Shown here: positions 26,216-37,160 of the stretch, piece by piece
Numbering within the stretch: position 1 is the stretch's first letter
Layout: every line of letters starts with the position of its first letter
Source: Bretschneidera sinensis
Lineage: Eukaryota; Streptophyta; Magnoliopsida; Brassicales; Akaniaceae
Length of the DNA stretch: 64,000 bases
Reading direction: 5' to 3'
Assembly (NCBI GenBank): GCA_023935145.1
Contig: CM043702.1
Span: 76,130,820-76,194,819 of the forward strand
The notes under the pieces: model-generated
Told to the model about the DNA's origin: nothing
What the model saw: the letters and a program-made list of their open reading frames with translations, nothing else
Databases searched by the model: none
Translations under genes and position numbers: made by a program

Positions 26216-27531
26216 TAATTTCTACTCTAGATGCAAAATTACTTGGTTTTGAGTACATTAAAGAGTTGTATCCTTCAGACACCGATTTTTGTGAGGGGTT
26301 TCAGGCTTGTGAGAAAAACATAGTGGGTAAGTTCTTTAGGCATGAAGGTTTCTTATTTCGGGAGAATAAGTTGTGTGTACCAAATTGCTCTTTGCGTGAT
26401 TTGTTAGTAAGGGAATCCCATGGAGGAGGTTTAATGGGTCACTTTGGAGTTGCTAAGACCTTAGCCGTTTTACAAGAACACTTCTATTGGCCACACATGA
26501 AAAGAGATATTGAGAAAATTTGTGGTAGATGTATCACATTTAGGCAGGCAAAATCTCGAGTGCAACCCCATGGTTTATACACGCCACTGCCCATTCCTAA
26601 TGAGCCTTGGATAGATATTTCGATGGACTTTGTGTTAAGTTTACCTAGGTCTAAATATGGTAGAGATTCAATTTTTGTGGTTGTGGATAGATTTTCTAAA
26701 GTGACACATTTTATTCCATGTCACAAAACTGATGATGCTTCCAATGTTGCTAATTTTTTCTTTAGAGAAATTGTAAGATTACATGGTATGCCTAGAACAA
26801 TAGTTTCGGATAGAGATGCTAAGTTCTTGAGTTACTTTTGGAAGACTTTGTGGTGTAAGTTAGGGACTAAGTTATTATTTTCTACTACTTGTCACCCATA
26901 AACTGATGGTCAAACTGAAGTAGTGAATAATACTTTGTCTACTTTGTTGAGGGCTATTATTAAACAGAACATCAAAACTTGGGAAGAGTGTTTACCACAT
27001 GTTGAGTTTGTTTATAATCGTACTGTTCATTCTGCTACTAAGTTTTCACCATTTGAAATTGTTTATGGTCTTAATCCTTTAACTCCATTGGATCTAACGC
27101 CATTACCTATATCTGAACGTGCTAACTTGGATGGAAAGAAAAATGTTGAATTTGTTAAGCAGATACATGAGAAGTAAAGACTAAATGTTGAGAGGCAAAC
27201 GGAACAATATGCAAAACGAGCTAACAAAGGTCGCCGATAGCTGATTTTTCAACCCGGAGATTGGGTTTTGTTACACATAAGGAAAGAAAGATTTTTGGCA
27301 CAAAGGCGTTCAAAGTTACTTCCTAGAGGAGATGGGCCTTTTCAAGTCCTTGGGCGCATCAATGACAATGTAGAAAAATTGGATTTGCCAGGTGAGTATA
27401 ATGCTAGTGCTACTTTCAATGTTTATGATTTAAGCCCTTTTGATGTAGGTGATGGTTTGAGGACAAATCTCTTTCAAGAGGAGGGGAATGATGAGGACAC
27501 GGCTAACAAATGGGAGACGGATCCTATTTAA
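26216..27531 (+). pseudogene. Chromoviral integrase remnant
   Basis: Frame to 26901 holds the zinc-binding HHCC region (HESHGGG-like His, HFGVAKTL, then C-GRC) and the catalytic core with [20 protein letters not shown] and [13 protein letters not shown] (first two Asp). A stop replaces the Gln after STTCHP. 26923-27177 has [12 protein letters not shown] and [20 protein letters not shown]. 27268-27531 has the C-terminal GDW-LLHIRKERF and the GPFQVLGRINDNVEKLDLP block, reading on into the 3' LTR. Three in-frame stops (about 26900, 27175 and 27238) make it inactive. It would have inserted cDNA into chromatin; the typical chromodomain is not seen. Confidence 0.88.
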
Positions 27532-28350
27532 GTTCCAATTGGTCCAGTTACAAGGGCTTAAGCTAAAAGGTTCAAGGAAACTCTTAATAGACTAATTCAA
27601 CACATTTGGGCTAAGAACCATCTTTGGGGGCCCAAGGATGATGCTATACATGATCCACAAGGATGAGTTTCCATAATTCAAGCTTTGGAATAATCTAGCA
27701 ACTCAAGATTATGAATTAAAATCTTAGTTTCCCAAAATTGGAGACTTACTCGTTTTGGTTGGCTCATCAAGGAAAATGGCTGGCTATAATTTTTCTTATT
27801 ACCTTTTCCTAAAATGTTTCCTTATTAATTTAATTACTGAATTGTAAGGATTGCATGTCAAGTTAGGTACTTTCCTTATTTGAATTTTAGGTTACTGGAA
27901 TTCAGTTCCAGAATTCTAGTATGAAACATATTCCTTACTTTCCTTTTTCTAATTAGTTACAAATTCCTTAGTTCCCTTTTTCTAATTGGTTACGAATTCT
28001 CATGTATTTAAATAGCTATTAGCTTTTGGAATAAGACAATTCAGATTTGATTCATACTTTGTGAGAGAAAATTCTCTTTGGTTCTTTTACAACTTCTGAA
28101 CTTATCGGAGTCTCCGTGGCGTTCATCTTTGACTTAACAGTCAATCTTTCCATAATTGATTGTGGCGTCATCATTATACCAAGGTTCTTGCTTCAATATA
28201 AGCAACGGGTCGTAGTCTCAGTCTTCATTATACCAAGGTTCTTGCTTCAATATAAGCAACGAGTTACGGTCTCACATAAATCTGCTTCTAGACGATCTTG
28301 GAAGTCTTCTTGATCCATCAATTTCTTAGTTCTTGGCGTGGATTATATCA
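27489..28350 (+). repeat. 3' LTR of the integrase-only chromovirus
   Basis: 862 bp; 44 bp longer than the 5' LTR because of small extra repeats at about 27890-27985, including 'ctggaattcagttccag'. The same 54-bp tandem pair occurs at 28172-28279. Followed by target duplicate CTTCC. Confidence 0.9.
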
Positions 28351-29345
28351 CTTCCATCCATAAGTTTTGTACAAGATCATTTTCTAAAAGCATTGCGCGT
28401 GTAATGTTTAATAGAAAACCATTTTTTGCGTTCAACCACGCCATTTTGTTGAGGTGTTCTAGGTGCGGAAAAGTTATGATCAATTCCCATTTGGTCATAA
28501 AAATAATCAAATCCTAAAATTTTGAATTTAAGACTGTTATCATTCGGACAAAAGCGATGTTTAAATCTTTTTCATTTGAAACTCGTTTGCAAAAAGGAAT
28601 GAAAACGATTTGGGCTAGATATTTTGACCTTAAAAACAACACCAAAGTAAAACGGAAAAAATCATCAACAATAATAAATGCATATTGTTTACCTCCTTGA
28701 CTCATGGGTGTTATTGGGCCAATGAGGTCAATATGTAGCAATTGGAGTGGCTTAGATGAAAAAACCATGTTCTTACTTTTAAAAGAAGATTTTCTTTGTT
28801 TTTCTAGTTGGCATGCTTCACAAATTTTATAGTTTTGAAATTTTAATTTTGGCAATCCAACGACTAAATCTAGTTTCGTTAAACGAGAAAGTTGTTTCAT
28901 AGAAATGCGATCTAATCTTCTATTGTACACCCAACTATCACCATCTATAGTGAATAGACACTTGACATTTTGTTCAAATAATTAATTTAAATTTATGATG
29001 TAAACATCTAAGTTTTTATACCCTATAAACTTGATTTTATTATTTTGATGTAAAAAATTGTGCAATGTTTTGACTCAAAAATGACATGGAAGCCTTTACC
29101 ACATAGTTGACTCACACTAAGTAGGTATGTTTTAACCCTCTAACGAAGTAAACGTTATTGATCGAAGTTGAGGGATTACCTACTTTTTCTACTCCTTCTA
29201 TGACACATTTTGTGTTGTCGCTCAAGGTGACTTTTCTTTATTTTTTGGCTCTAACTCGATGAACTTGGACTTGTCACTAGTCATACGGTGTGAACACCCG
29301 CTATCAAGAAACCATTAATCATCATGGTTCTTAAATAGCTCACCC
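28351..29345 (-). pseudogene. SIRE pol, protease remnant and N-terminal integrase
   Basis: 28930-28514 encodes the pre-integrase zinc region and core entry: MYNRRLDRISMKQLSRLTKL (the initial Trp-His pair lost), CEACQLEKQRKSSFKSKN, HIDLIGPI and FIIVDDFFRFT. Decayed protease sequence lies at 29345-28940, with a recognisable VTLSDNTKCVIEGV stretch and many stops. The integrase runs into the chromovirus insertion at 28350 and resumes at 25357. Confidence 0.82.
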
Positions 29346-29360
29346 TATAAAATAGTTCAT

Positions 29361-31010
29361 TTATTTTTTGGCTTTTGGTACCCATTTGTGATTGGGTCCT
29401 TTGGCTTTAGTTTTATGAGTTCCTTTTGGAACCCAAACATTAGGCTTTAATTTATCAAAGCAAAACTTAGCTAAGTCGCCTAATCTTTTACAATAGGAAC
29501 ATTTGTTTATTGGTTTAGGTTCTTTAGGATTGGAAATTTTCATTTTGTCAATTATGCTTTTGTTTGGTTTTCCTTTTCTACTTGATTATATCTTAATCAT
29601 GCTTTATCAAATACAACCATTTGAAAACCTAACAGTTTTTCAAAATTTTCACTGCTGTCATTAAACTTAGTGAATGTTTGTTTTTAACTCACAGTTTTCT
29701 TTCATAATTTTATCATGTGTTTCTTTTAAGGACACAATTTCATATTTTAAAGACAGATTCTCTAATGTTACTACGTCTAATTCATTTTGAATTTTAGATA
29801 AACCTTCAAAGACTCATACTTAGTTCTAATTTTATTATACTCTTCTACCATAGAATAAAAAGTATCCTCTAATTCTAAATAAGTGGATGAAGTAGCAAGT
29901 TCATTTATCTCTGTCTTACAGTTGATTGAGACTCATCATCTTTCAAGGCCATGAGACATAGATTGGCGGCCTCCTCTTCCTCACCAGAGTCTTTGGACTA
30001 GCCATCGCTCTAGGTTGTCACAAGGGCCTTCTTCTTAAAAGTGGTTTTTCGTGACCCTTTGAGTTGTGGACAGTCAAACTTGATATGGCCAGGCTTATTG
30101 CACTCATAGTAGGCAAGATCTCTTATTCTTGATGTATCACCTATCTGAAAAGAAGATTTGCAAGCAGGTTCATTAGTATTTGAATAAAATCTACTTGGTT
30201 TCTTACATTTTTTGAACCATTCAAGGTTCTTCTTGAACTTCCTTATGAGCATTGCTATCTCTTCATCTTTATCTGATACTTCTTCTTCATTGTTGTTGGT
30301 AGATTTTAAGGCAATTAATTTCTTCTGTTTATCTTCTTCAACTATCAACGCCCTCAGGTTGATCTTGTCGGTCATCAATGATCCAATGAGGTCTTCCAAG
30401 GTTATAGTTATGAACTGCTCTGACTCTTCGATTGCTGACATGTTGGGTAGCCATTCCCTAGAGAAAGACCTGGGCATCTTGATCACTTGATCCTACTGAG
30501 TGAACTCTTGCCCTAAGTGCTTCAGCTTATTCACTATCTAAATGAATCAGGTGGTCATCTCCAAAATTCTTTCGCCCGCACACATCCTGAAATAATCAAA
30601 AGATGACATTAGGATATTTATTTTAGCTAGGTTTATTTTATCTGTACATTCAATGGAAACCTCCAGTCTGTTCTAGATTTCTTAGGCTATCTCGCATGTT
30701 TGGATCTGTTTGAACTAATTTTTTTATCCCGCTATATAGAAGATGCATAGCCTTGTTGTTAATCTCTCATTGATTTTTCTCAGCCTTAATGCACTCGTCT
30801 TCATCCTTCTCGACCTTGACATCACCAATCTACTTGGTATATTTGTATGGTCCTTTGCTGAGTTCTTTCAAACAATTTGTGTCGATGCCCTTGATGTGGA
30901 CCATCCATTTTTTCTTCCAGAATGAATAGTTCGTTAGACCCAGTTGAGGTGTATGCATGAATCCTTTAAGAACTCCTTGATGATTAGTCAAATATAATGG
31001 AGACCTGCTC
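29361..31010 (-). pseudogene. SIRE gag (broken)
   Basis: The N-terminal part (31081-30830) has the SIRE-type WKKKWMVHIKG and QLGLTNYSFW wording. 30486-30010 carries a Glu/Lys-rich helical region and a zinc knuckle YECNKPGHIKFDC in which the first Cys is Tyr, so one zinc ligand is lost. A second Cys-rich segment follows at 29543-29361 (CSYCKRLGDLAKFC, with Asp where His is expected). Stops and shifts break the frame. Gag would assemble particles and bind RNA. Confidence 0.82.
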
Positions 31011-31016
31011 TGATAT
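31005..31016 (-). other. Primer-binding site of the SIRE-like element
   Basis: Minus strand ATATCAGAGCAGG directly follows the 5' LTR end (TAATCA). It is a decayed tRNA-iMet site. Confidence 0.6.
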
Positions 31017-32268
31017 TGATTATAAAGGTGGATGAAGAGGGGGTAAATTGAAGCTATAAAAATTTCACTAGTGATTAGCAAAACTAAAAATTAAAAGTAA
31101 ATGCAATTGAGACAGCTAATAATAAGTAAGGAGGAGAGAACAGGAACACAAGATTTATAATGGTTTGACAAAGGATTTGCCTACATCCACTTCTTCAATA
31201 GGCCTCCCGGTCTATTGATTTCCACTAATCACTAACTTGTTACACAGACTTGGATTTGACGGGTTCCAATTTGACCTTCATAAAGAGTTTCTCTTAACTT
31301 AATCACATAACACTGATCTTACAGATCTTACTACAAACCAATCTCTTAAGAATACTAAATAAACCAAACATATTACAATAAACACTTTTTTCTCGTTCTC
31401 TTCTTGTATCTTGCCTACATAAGTGAATTTACAATTTATACTCTTCATCTTTGTCTTCAAAAAGGAATGCTCGAAAATTTCTCTTCTGATATCCCTTGTG
31501 ATCTCTAGAAAATTTGCTCTTAAAATCTTCTGCAACTAAGTCTTGATTCCTTTTATAGTTGTACTTGCCATTGTGTAATAGGCTTCTTCGGTTTATTGGG
31601 TAGTCTACTAAAACTCCACGTAGATCGAGTCTTTTGAGTGATCGACTGGTCAATCAGATGCTTTTCTTTGGTGGTCGACTAGTTGGTCAACTTCTTCTTT
31701 GGGTGGTCGGTCGGTCGATCAAATGCTTTTCAACTGATGTTTGGCTTATCAGTCAATCGATTTTTTTACTGATTGGCTAGCTCCTCTACTGGTCAGTTGA
31801 CCGGTCTACTAGCTCCCTTGTCAATCTGCTGGTCCATCAATTGGCTCTCTTGGCAGTCAACTGGTCGGTTAATTGGCTCCCTTGCCAATCAGTTGGTCGG
31901 CCGACTAGCTCCTCTGCCAGTCAACTTTGGTTGATTGGCTCCTATTGCTCTATTAGCAAAAATTTCACTTTACTCCTTCGATTTTGCAATCACTTTGCAG
32001 ATGCCAAATCTTCTAAAAAATAGATGTAAGTTGAAAATAATGTGCTTATCATAAATGAAGCTGGTTTTAGTAATCTGCACACTTAATTAAATAGATCAAT
32101 AATAACCACAAGGTTTTGCTATATCAAAACTTATTAGGGGATTAAATATAAAATATCCTAGCAATCACCCCCCTTTTGATATAGACAAAACCAATTAAAT
32201 AGTGTAAAAAAAATAGTGTAGATAATAAGGAAAATAGACATATATGATACCTACATGAAAAGCAAACA
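31017..32268 (-). repeat. 5' LTR of the SIRE-like element
   Basis: 1252 bp, pairing with 12719-13984. The short 'ggtcgact-ggtcagtcg' array lies at about 31615-31950. The outer end at 32268 is set by alignment to the 3' LTR; a 'cctacatga-aagca' phrase is duplicated just outside it. Divergence from the 3' LTR is plainly higher than between LTRs of the two elements nested in it. Confidence 0.85.
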
Positions 32269-32951
32269 CCTACATGACAAGCATACCATTTCATTCTAAC
32301 ATTTTGAGTTCTTTAATTCATAATGAATTAAATTTTGTGAAGCCATATCTAATCCAATACTAGTTTGAGAATCACATGCCTTATCTCTATTATTTTGAAT
32401 CAGTATGAATACTAAATTCTATTACATGTGTTTCCTTCATTATATTGATAAATCATGGTATTCTTTATTGTCATTAAAATGTAGATCATAGGAAGAAGAG
32501 TTCATAGTATAAATGTGAAGTCCAAAAGAATTCATCATTAAGTTTTCATTACAAATATTCATCACAAGACCATTACATTAAAATTATACATCCTAGGAAG
32601 AAATATTATCTACAAAAATTAGATCCTAAAATTTGAGAACAACGGAAACTGTGTAAGGAAAAATAATTATGGAATAGAAATCATAGACATCAACCAACTG
32701 CCCCTTGAAGTGCAGAAAACTTTACATCCATAGCTATTTCCTAATTTTACAACCCCACTTGTAGTTATCCGCAGAACCAGCCATATGCTGTCTCTCAGGA
32801 TATTTCCTGCCATATTTTTTCCCTCCTTTTTCAAAGAGTTCTTAATTGTTTAAAAATTAAATAAAAACATTAATATTTTAAAAGAGGGAGAAAAAGGAAC
32901 GAAAGACAAACAAGGTCTGCATCATTTAATACTTTTGATTAATATTCCAAT
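32269..32951. other. Intergenic DNA, nothing recognised
   Basis: AT-rich, no ORF above 50 codons, no repeat pair seen. A slightly more GC-rich pocket around 32740-32835 has short open frames on the minus strand, but neither resembles a family I know. Confidence 0.4.
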
Positions 32952-33460
32952 TGATGCTGAAAATCTACTAGGCAAACGAATGGACATGATGAAGTACATG
33001 CACAAGCAAAGACAAAAGAAACCTTAAGCATTTGTCGAAGAGCTGGAAAGGTTATGCCTCTTGGGGGAGTATTTGATGTCTAAGTTAGTGACCTGAAGGC
33101 TGGAGAAAAACAGAGAACAAAAAGGCTAGAAGATTATGAATGAATTGTGTGTTCCTATGATAATGAGATCTCATTTATATAAAGTTTTGAATTAGAGTCA
33201 AAATAGGAAAGTAATAATTTTGAATGTCATAGTAGGATTAGGGTTTCCATAAGCTGAAATGTCCCCATAGAACTAGGGTTTCCATATGCTGGAGTGTCTA
33301 AGTATAATTAGGGTTTCTATATGTTGGGATTGCTATTTTATCCTTTAACATGTGTCACCATATAGCTGGTTGTTCTATCCGATTTATGAAATTAACTTAT
33401 TGCCCTTGGAGGGTGCCACATGTTGTCATGCTACTAGTTGGGGAATTTTTCCTTATATCA
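32952..33460 (-). repeat. 3' LTR of the decayed Tat/Retand-like element
   Basis: Ends tgatgctg and tatatca correspond to those of the LTR at 56623-57244, and an inner phrase ('atgcctc...taagttag', 33050-33090) is shared. Minus-strand TATATAAA at 33174-33181. The upstream U3 has three 35-bp repeats, each with a telo-box (AAACCCTA on the minus strand) at 33239, 33274 and 33309. The polypurine tract is at 33461-33475 (minus GGAAATGAGGGGCA). Confidence 0.65.
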
Positions 33461-33519
33461 TATGCCCCTCATTTCCTTGAGTACAGTTATGTATTGAAGG
33501 AAATAGTTCTTGGAATACA

Positions 33520-34105
33520 TGTGAAAGGGAGCTCTAGACTCGATCTTTCTATATCTAGGGTACTAAGCCCATAAAGAGCTCAGAGTTCTAGGCTCGACCT
33601 TTCTGTGTCCAAGGTACCATGTCCTTTAAGAGCTCTAGGTTCATCCATTTAGCCTCAAGGGTACTAAGCCTTTGATGAGCTTAGGGCTCTAGGCTTGACC
33701 ATTTGGCCTCTAGGGTACCGAGCCCTTAAAGAGCTCGGGGCTCTAAGCTCAACCTGTAGCCTCCCTGGTACTGAGCCCTTGTAGAGCTCAGGGGTCTAGG
33801 CCTGGGGCTCTAGGCTTGGCCATTTAGCCTCCCAGGTACCGAGCTCTTGAAGAGCTCGAGGCTCTAGGCTCGAAATTTTGGCCTCTAGGGTACCGAGCCT
33901 TTGAAGAGCTTGAGGCTCTAGGCTCGACATCTTGGCCTACAAGGTATTGAGCCCTTGAAGAGCTTAGGGTTCTAGGCTTGACCTTTTTATTTCCACAGTA
34001 CTGAAGCTTATAAGAGCTTGGAGCTCTTGGCTCCGTCAATTTATTTCCAAGGTATTGAGACTTATAAAAAATTAGGGCTCTTGCCTCGGTTCTTCTGGAT
34101 TTTGA
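33520..34105. repeat. Tandem array, about 54-57 bp units, with dyads
   Basis: About ten diverged copies of 'agagctcgggg-ctctaggctcgacc...ggtaccgagccctt'. The better units form a stem such as CGAGCTC-TTGAA-GAGCTCG (33839-33857). The array sits between the 3' LTR and the promoter of the antisense ORF, the same place as the 98-bp array of the right-hand element, but the sequence is unrelated. Confidence 0.8.
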
Positions 34106-34164
34106 GGTCTTAAATCTCAAGGTATTCTCAGAGTGCATTTATTGCAGTATCTTCAATGATAGGT

Positions 34165-34440
34165 ACAAAGGTTTTTTATGTTGAGGCTTTTTACTTTGAT
34201 CTTTGAGCTTACTATTGAGTTGGTCTATAGGTTGGATTGTTAGATTTGGGAGGCCTACTCGGCGAGGGAGGTCCATTTCACTTGGGAGGCCTATTAATAG
34301 CTACTAAAGTTTTTTATGCTGGTGTTTTTTCCTTTGATCTTTGAGCTTAATATTGAGTTGGTTCATAGGCTAGGTCGTTCGATTTGGGAGGCCCACTCAG
34401 AGTGGGAGGCTTATTAATCTCATTCCTTTACATTTCTCAT
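34165..34440. repeat. Two-copy tandem duplication, about 145 bp
   Basis: Copies start near 34171 and 34319 with 'gttttttatg' and share 'tttgatctttgagctta', 'attgagttggt' and 'gatttgggaggcc'. They lie directly upstream of the TATA box of the antisense ORF. The 'gggaggcc' motifs recall the 'gaggcccagctgg' repeats in the right-hand LTR. Confidence 0.7.
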
Positions 34441-34553
34441 GAGGAAAAAATCTAGAAGGTTCTTTTGGAATCTTTATCTTTTGTACTTTTGGGGAAGTTC
34501 GAGGGTCGTGATCATGACCGTTGACTGCACTTGATCTGAGCCATCCATTTTCA

Positions 34554-34563
34554 TATATAAGGG
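34554..34563 (+). promoter_or_regulatory. TATA box for the antisense ORF
   Basis: TATATAAGGG, about 215 bp upstream of the ATG at 34769. The intact element has exactly TATATAAGGG at 59173-59182, about 250 bp upstream of its ATG. Shared motif and spacing support a real plus-strand promoter. Confidence 0.6.
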
Positions 34564-34768
34564 AAGAGAGGTTAAGCGTCTTGGCATCCCATTTTTTTCT
34601 TTTCATCCTCAAAGTTCCTTTTAGAGCCCTCGAGTGGTTTAGAAAGCTAGGTAGTTTTCGTGGTCTTTGGTAGTTTTCCTTGTTCTCGGTAAGCACTATT
34701 TTTCTCTTATTTTAAATACATTGTGTTTATCCTTGGGTAGTTTTGGTTGTGATAGAAGTAGCAATAAG

Positions 34769-36610
34769 ATGAGGAAAAGTGAGAGAACGAGGGACTCAGA
34801 TAATGAGGTTGAGAGTTTTGAGAGTTCTTTTTTTGAGAGAATGAGTACACTCACTCGGGGGGAAGCCACAGCTGAGGATACCATGGCTGAGGTAGCAGGG
34901 GTAGTGGCTTGGAAAACTAAGGCAGAGGCTAGTGCATCTTAAATGGGGTGAATCTGAGTTCACATTAGTAGATCCAAGGGGGTAAGGTAGCATAGACTCG
35001 AGACTTGATTTACTCAACCGAGTATTAAGAGAGTTCTTTGTTTGATTATACTTTTAATCACTTGTCGAGGAGATTTTGCGTTCCTTTAGAGTTTATATTG
35101 AAGAAGGTTGAGAGATGATAGAAGGCGTGTGATGTGCCCACCGAGAATCCACCATATCAGTTATGTCTCTATCTTGACGCAGTCAAGGCTGGTTTGAGCT
35201 TTCTATTTCATCCCTTCATTTATACGATCCTTAACTATTATGAGATCGTTTTCATGTAGCTCATACCTAACTCGGTGCACCTTCTCACAGGCTTCATCTA
35301 TGTATCCCAAAAGGTCAGGAGGGAGAGGTATGACCATTGACTTGCTCAAGAACTTGTTTACAATCAACGACCACACTAATGAAGGTTGGGTGTCCTTCAG
35401 TCAGAGGCTAAAAAATAAAGTGGTCAGAAGAACCCTAGTTCATTAAAGGAGTGGAAGAACACATTTTTCTTTTTTCAGAGTGATGTAGACTTTAAGGCAG
35501 TGGGACCTCACCTTTTTAAGGAAGGCTCGATGCCCTTTTTAAGTGAGGAGAGGAGGAGATGATGAAGAATATGGTGGCCAAGGCTATCATGGCCATTGAG
35601 TTAGACGATAACAACTCATTGGTTCATTATGGTCTTTGTCCCTATGAGGGTATAGAGCTCATACTTTGGTTTTTTGTTTGAAGTTTATTTTACGGTGGTA
35701 CTAATGTTTTTATTGTTCTTGCAACTATGCCTCCAAACTTACAACATGTCTTGAGGAAACTAAAAAAGAGGTAGGCTGGTGGTGATGACATTGGTACCTC
35801 TTGTAGGGCTAAGAAGAGGCCTAGAGGGTCTTCTTGTTTCGGGATACCCAAGCTTCCTACTGCTTCTAAAGGTTCAAAAGGGATTCCTCTCTGGGGTGGT
35901 GTGGTGTTGGGGACCAAGTCTCCCTTGTTCGGTCCTCTTATTGATCCCTCTACGACTGATATATTTGTTCCTGACTGGTTCATCAAGATAAGTGACTCAG
36001 TAATAGGATTCCCTAGGGTGGCTTGGGAGCACTTGATAAAGGGTATCCCACCGAGGGATAAGGTGGAATTGGCCTTTGAGGATCTGAATGTCTTTGTTAA
36101 TATAGTGGAGGAGTGTTCTCGAAGGTAATAGTCACGTGCTTTGTTGTTTTTCCATTTTATATTCTAAGTGTTGGGATTGACCCTTTTGTATGTTCGTTGG
36201 CCAGCATTGTTGGGGGCATGCTCTCGCGTCGATTTGCTGATACGAATAGGAAGCCGATAGAGAGAGATCTCTTTATTTCTCAACTTGAGGCTGACCTGGC
36301 CGCTCGGGATGAAACGATCTCGATTCTGGAGATGAAAGTAGCCTAGCTTCGAAAGGAGAGCAAGGTCCTTCAGTCCGATCTATCAGAGTCCCAGAAAAAG
36401 GTTGAGGTTGATGTGGTTATAGCATGAGAGTAGGCCTTGGCAGACTACAAGGCCTCAAAGGAGTTTGCAGACTTCATTGCTGATGAGGTAGAAGACTACC
36501 TTTTTTGAGGCTTTGAGGATGCGAAGGCCAAGGTAGTTAAGGTCTATCCTGATATCGGCCTCTCCAGGATCATTCTCCTTTATTAAGATACGACTCCAGC
36601 TGATAGTGGT
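34769..36610 (+). pseudogene. Antisense-strand ORF of the element, decayed
   Basis: Pieces in shifting frames match the 643-residue protein at 59423-61533. A Ser/Glu-rich start is followed near 35160-35440 by the core with CLYLDAVKAGLSFLFHPF, LLTGFIYVSQKV and GWVSFSQR. At 35806-35830 comes the basic motif AKKRPRG. FVPDWFIKISDSVIGFPRVAWEHLIKG follows at 35960-36045 in outline (given here in fragments FVPDW, FPRVAWEHLIKG, PPRDK). A helical C-terminus starts at 36190. The core resembles the 'putative gypsy type transposon' domain (Pfam PF04195 family, from memory of its pattern). Stops abound, so no protein is made. The segment between the core and AKKRPRG is probably a former intron (around 35660-35720). 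Confidence 0.7.
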
Positions 36611-37160
36611 TAGGAGACCGAGGCTAGGGATTGAGCTAGTGGCATGCCTAAGGATCCTAAGGTTTAGGGACGTAGGATTTTTATTCTTTGATTGTTTTGT
36701 AATTGTCCTGATGTGTCCTCATGTATTGAACTTTGTTGTTGAATAAAATGGTTTTTCTATTTGCATACTTCTTCCGCTTCCTAGTTGATTGTTCAAATAT
36801 GTCTTAGTATGTTAACTTTTGAATTTTTTACAAGTCTTAAGGTTCGGTACCAGAAGACTATGTTACAAGACCCTTGTTGGTCGAGGGTTTCAACTTTTCA
36901 TATTTGTCAATTCGAGGTGCTTGGCTTGCTTTACTTCGATAAGTATAGCATGAGGTAGAACTCTCAGAGTGTTCTCATTGGGAGTATTTCAGTTAGCAAA
37001 GCACCAAAAAGAGGAATAGCTTAGGGCTTTTCCCTTAAGATTTCTATGAGAGTGGTTATGAGGAGATGAATAGATTAGGGCTCTCTCCTCAGGATTTCTG
37101 GGAGAATGGTCATGAGAAAGAGAATAGCTCAGAGCTCTCCCCTCAAGATTTTTTGCTAGG
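36611..37160. repeat. Spacer with a 65-bp tandem repeat
   Basis: At 36995-37150 about two and a half copies of 'gaatagcttagggctctcccctcaagatttctgggagaatggt' stand in tandem, between the end of the antisense ORF and the RT relic. The stretch 36611-36990 shows no ORF. Confidence 0.65.

Larger units (their letters stand above)
25363..28350 (+). mobile_element. Short chromovirus that retains only integrase
   Basis: 2988-bp plus-strand element with LTRs at 25363-26180 and 27489-28350 and 5-bp target duplicates CTTCC (25358-25362 and 28351-28355), inserted in SIRE integrase. A tRNA-Met-type primer site follows the 5' LTR. The 1.3-kb interior begins inside the RNase H-integrase junction. Gag, protease, RT and RNase H are gone. 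The integrase wording and the fact that its tail runs into the 3' LTR fit the CRM/Reina group of chromoviruses. Confidence 0.9.
12719..32268 (-). mobile_element. SIRE-like Ty1/copia element, split by two insertions
   Basis: LTRs of about 1.25 kb at 31017-32268 (5') and 12719-13984 (3') flank gag, protease, integrase, RT, RNase H and an additional sense ORF, all on the minus strand. Removing the two inserted elements and their duplicated target sites leaves about 9.07 kb. The order PR-IN-RT-RH marks copia; the phrasing of IN and RT, the length and the post-pol ORF point to SIRE/Maximus. Stops and shifts occur in every domain. No clear target-site duplication is visible at the outer ends. The host IN and RT read on across both insertion points, which proves the nesting order. 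Confidence 0.88.

Noticed and set aside
32740..32835. Possible last exon of a host gene on the minus strand
   Set aside because: Two short open frames overlap, neither resembles a known family, and there are no matching splice sites or upstream exons in the 700 bp around it.
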